In this document: positions 5,284 through 5,406 of the stretch, in pieces
How positions within the stretch are numbered: the stretch's first letter is position 1
Layout: every line of letters starts with the position of its first letter
Assembly: GCA_006227775.1 (NCBI GenBank)
Contig: SBFV01000437.1
Coordinates: 1-5,406 of the forward strand
Direction of reading: 5' to 3'
DNA: 5,406 nt
From: Gammaproteobacteria bacterium
Lineage (GTDB): Bacteria; Pseudomonadota; Gammaproteobacteria; Chromatiales; Chromatiaceae
The notes under the pieces: generated by a model
The model's database searches: none
The model's input: the letters and a program-made list of their open reading frames with translations, nothing else
Told to the model about the DNA's origin: nothing
Made by a program: the position numbers and the translations under genes

Positions 5284-5406
5284 CTAGCCGGCCTTCAGCG
5301 TCCAGGAGGCGCACCAGCCATTGGCGTTGACGGCCTTGCCGGGGAAGAGGGAGCAGGGGCGCCACTCGCCTTCGGCGGCCTGAATGAACTGGCAGTTGGC
5401 GCAGTG
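5284..5406 (-). CDS. hip: High-potential iron-sulfur protein (HiPIP), C-terminal part
   Basis: The 40 visible residues begin HCANCQFIQAAEGEW and end NGWCASWTLKAG before TAG at 5284-5286; the start is beyond the right edge. All four cysteine ligands of the [4Fe-4S] cluster are present: CxxC, then Cys after 12 residues (RPC), then Cys after 13 more (GWC). The LFPGKxVNxNGWCASWTLKAG ending is very close to the HiPIP of Allochromatium vinosum as I recall it, with a loop 4 residues shorter between the second and third cysteines. HiPIPs are small periplasmic electron carriers that donate electrons to the photosynthetic reaction centre in purple bacteria or to terminal oxidases in others. They are normally exported folded by the Tat system, so a twin-arginine signal is expected in the missing N-terminus. 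The gene has its own terminator at 5233-5261. The identification is strong despite truncation. Confidence 0.93.
   Translation of the reverse strand, partial: HCANCQFIQAAEGEWRPCSLFPGKAVNANGWCASWTLKAG

Overview
The window looks like chromosomal DNA from a GC-rich gammaproteobacterium, most likely a Chromatiales-type organism (purple sulfur bacteria and relatives). The evidence is the C-terminal end of a high-potential iron-sulfur protein (HiPIP) at the right edge, a well-preserved CysZ sulfate permease, and strongly GC-biased third codon positions. The assignment rests on gene content and composition only; no 16S rRNA or other marker gene is present.

Layout from left to right. (1) Positions 1-874, + strand: the 3' part of a gene for a protein with a PDC/Cache-like sensor domain followed by a conserved-looking C-terminal region I cannot name. 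Its start lies outside the window. (2) Positions 923-2918, - strand: two consecutive SPFH/Band 7 (stomatin/prohibitin/HflK-C-like) membrane-anchored proteins, 49 bases apart and convergent with gene 1. (3) Positions 2924-3004, - strand: a possible 26-residue small protein just upstream. Its TAA stop overlaps the Shine-Dalgarno sequence of the first SPFH gene, so translation may be coupled. (4) Positions 3005-3246: a divergent control region with competing inverted repeats and a likely -10 box for cysZ. (5) Positions 3247-4026, + strand: cysZ. (6) Positions 4120-4944, - strand: a polytopic, glycine/alanine-rich membrane protein of unknown function, convergent with cysZ. (7) Positions 4945-5232: about 290 bases of less GC-rich intergenic DNA with a plausible promoter for gene 6, a hairpin over a purine-rich Shine-Dalgarno-like site, and a 10-base direct repeat. 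(8) Positions 5233-5406, - strand: a clear Rho-independent terminator and the last 40 codons of the HiPIP gene.

The genes do not form a single pathway. CysZ brings sulfate into the cell for cysteine synthesis. HiPIP is a periplasmic electron carrier. The SPFH pair probably forms a membrane-bound homo- or hetero-oligomeric scaffold. The PDC protein probably senses a small ligand outside the cytoplasm. The most unusual part is the leader of the SPFH operon, with its candidate small ORF, a 14-base perfect palindrome inside that ORF and alternative hairpins. I found no CRISPR array, tRNA, rRNA, insertion sequence or obvious defence system.
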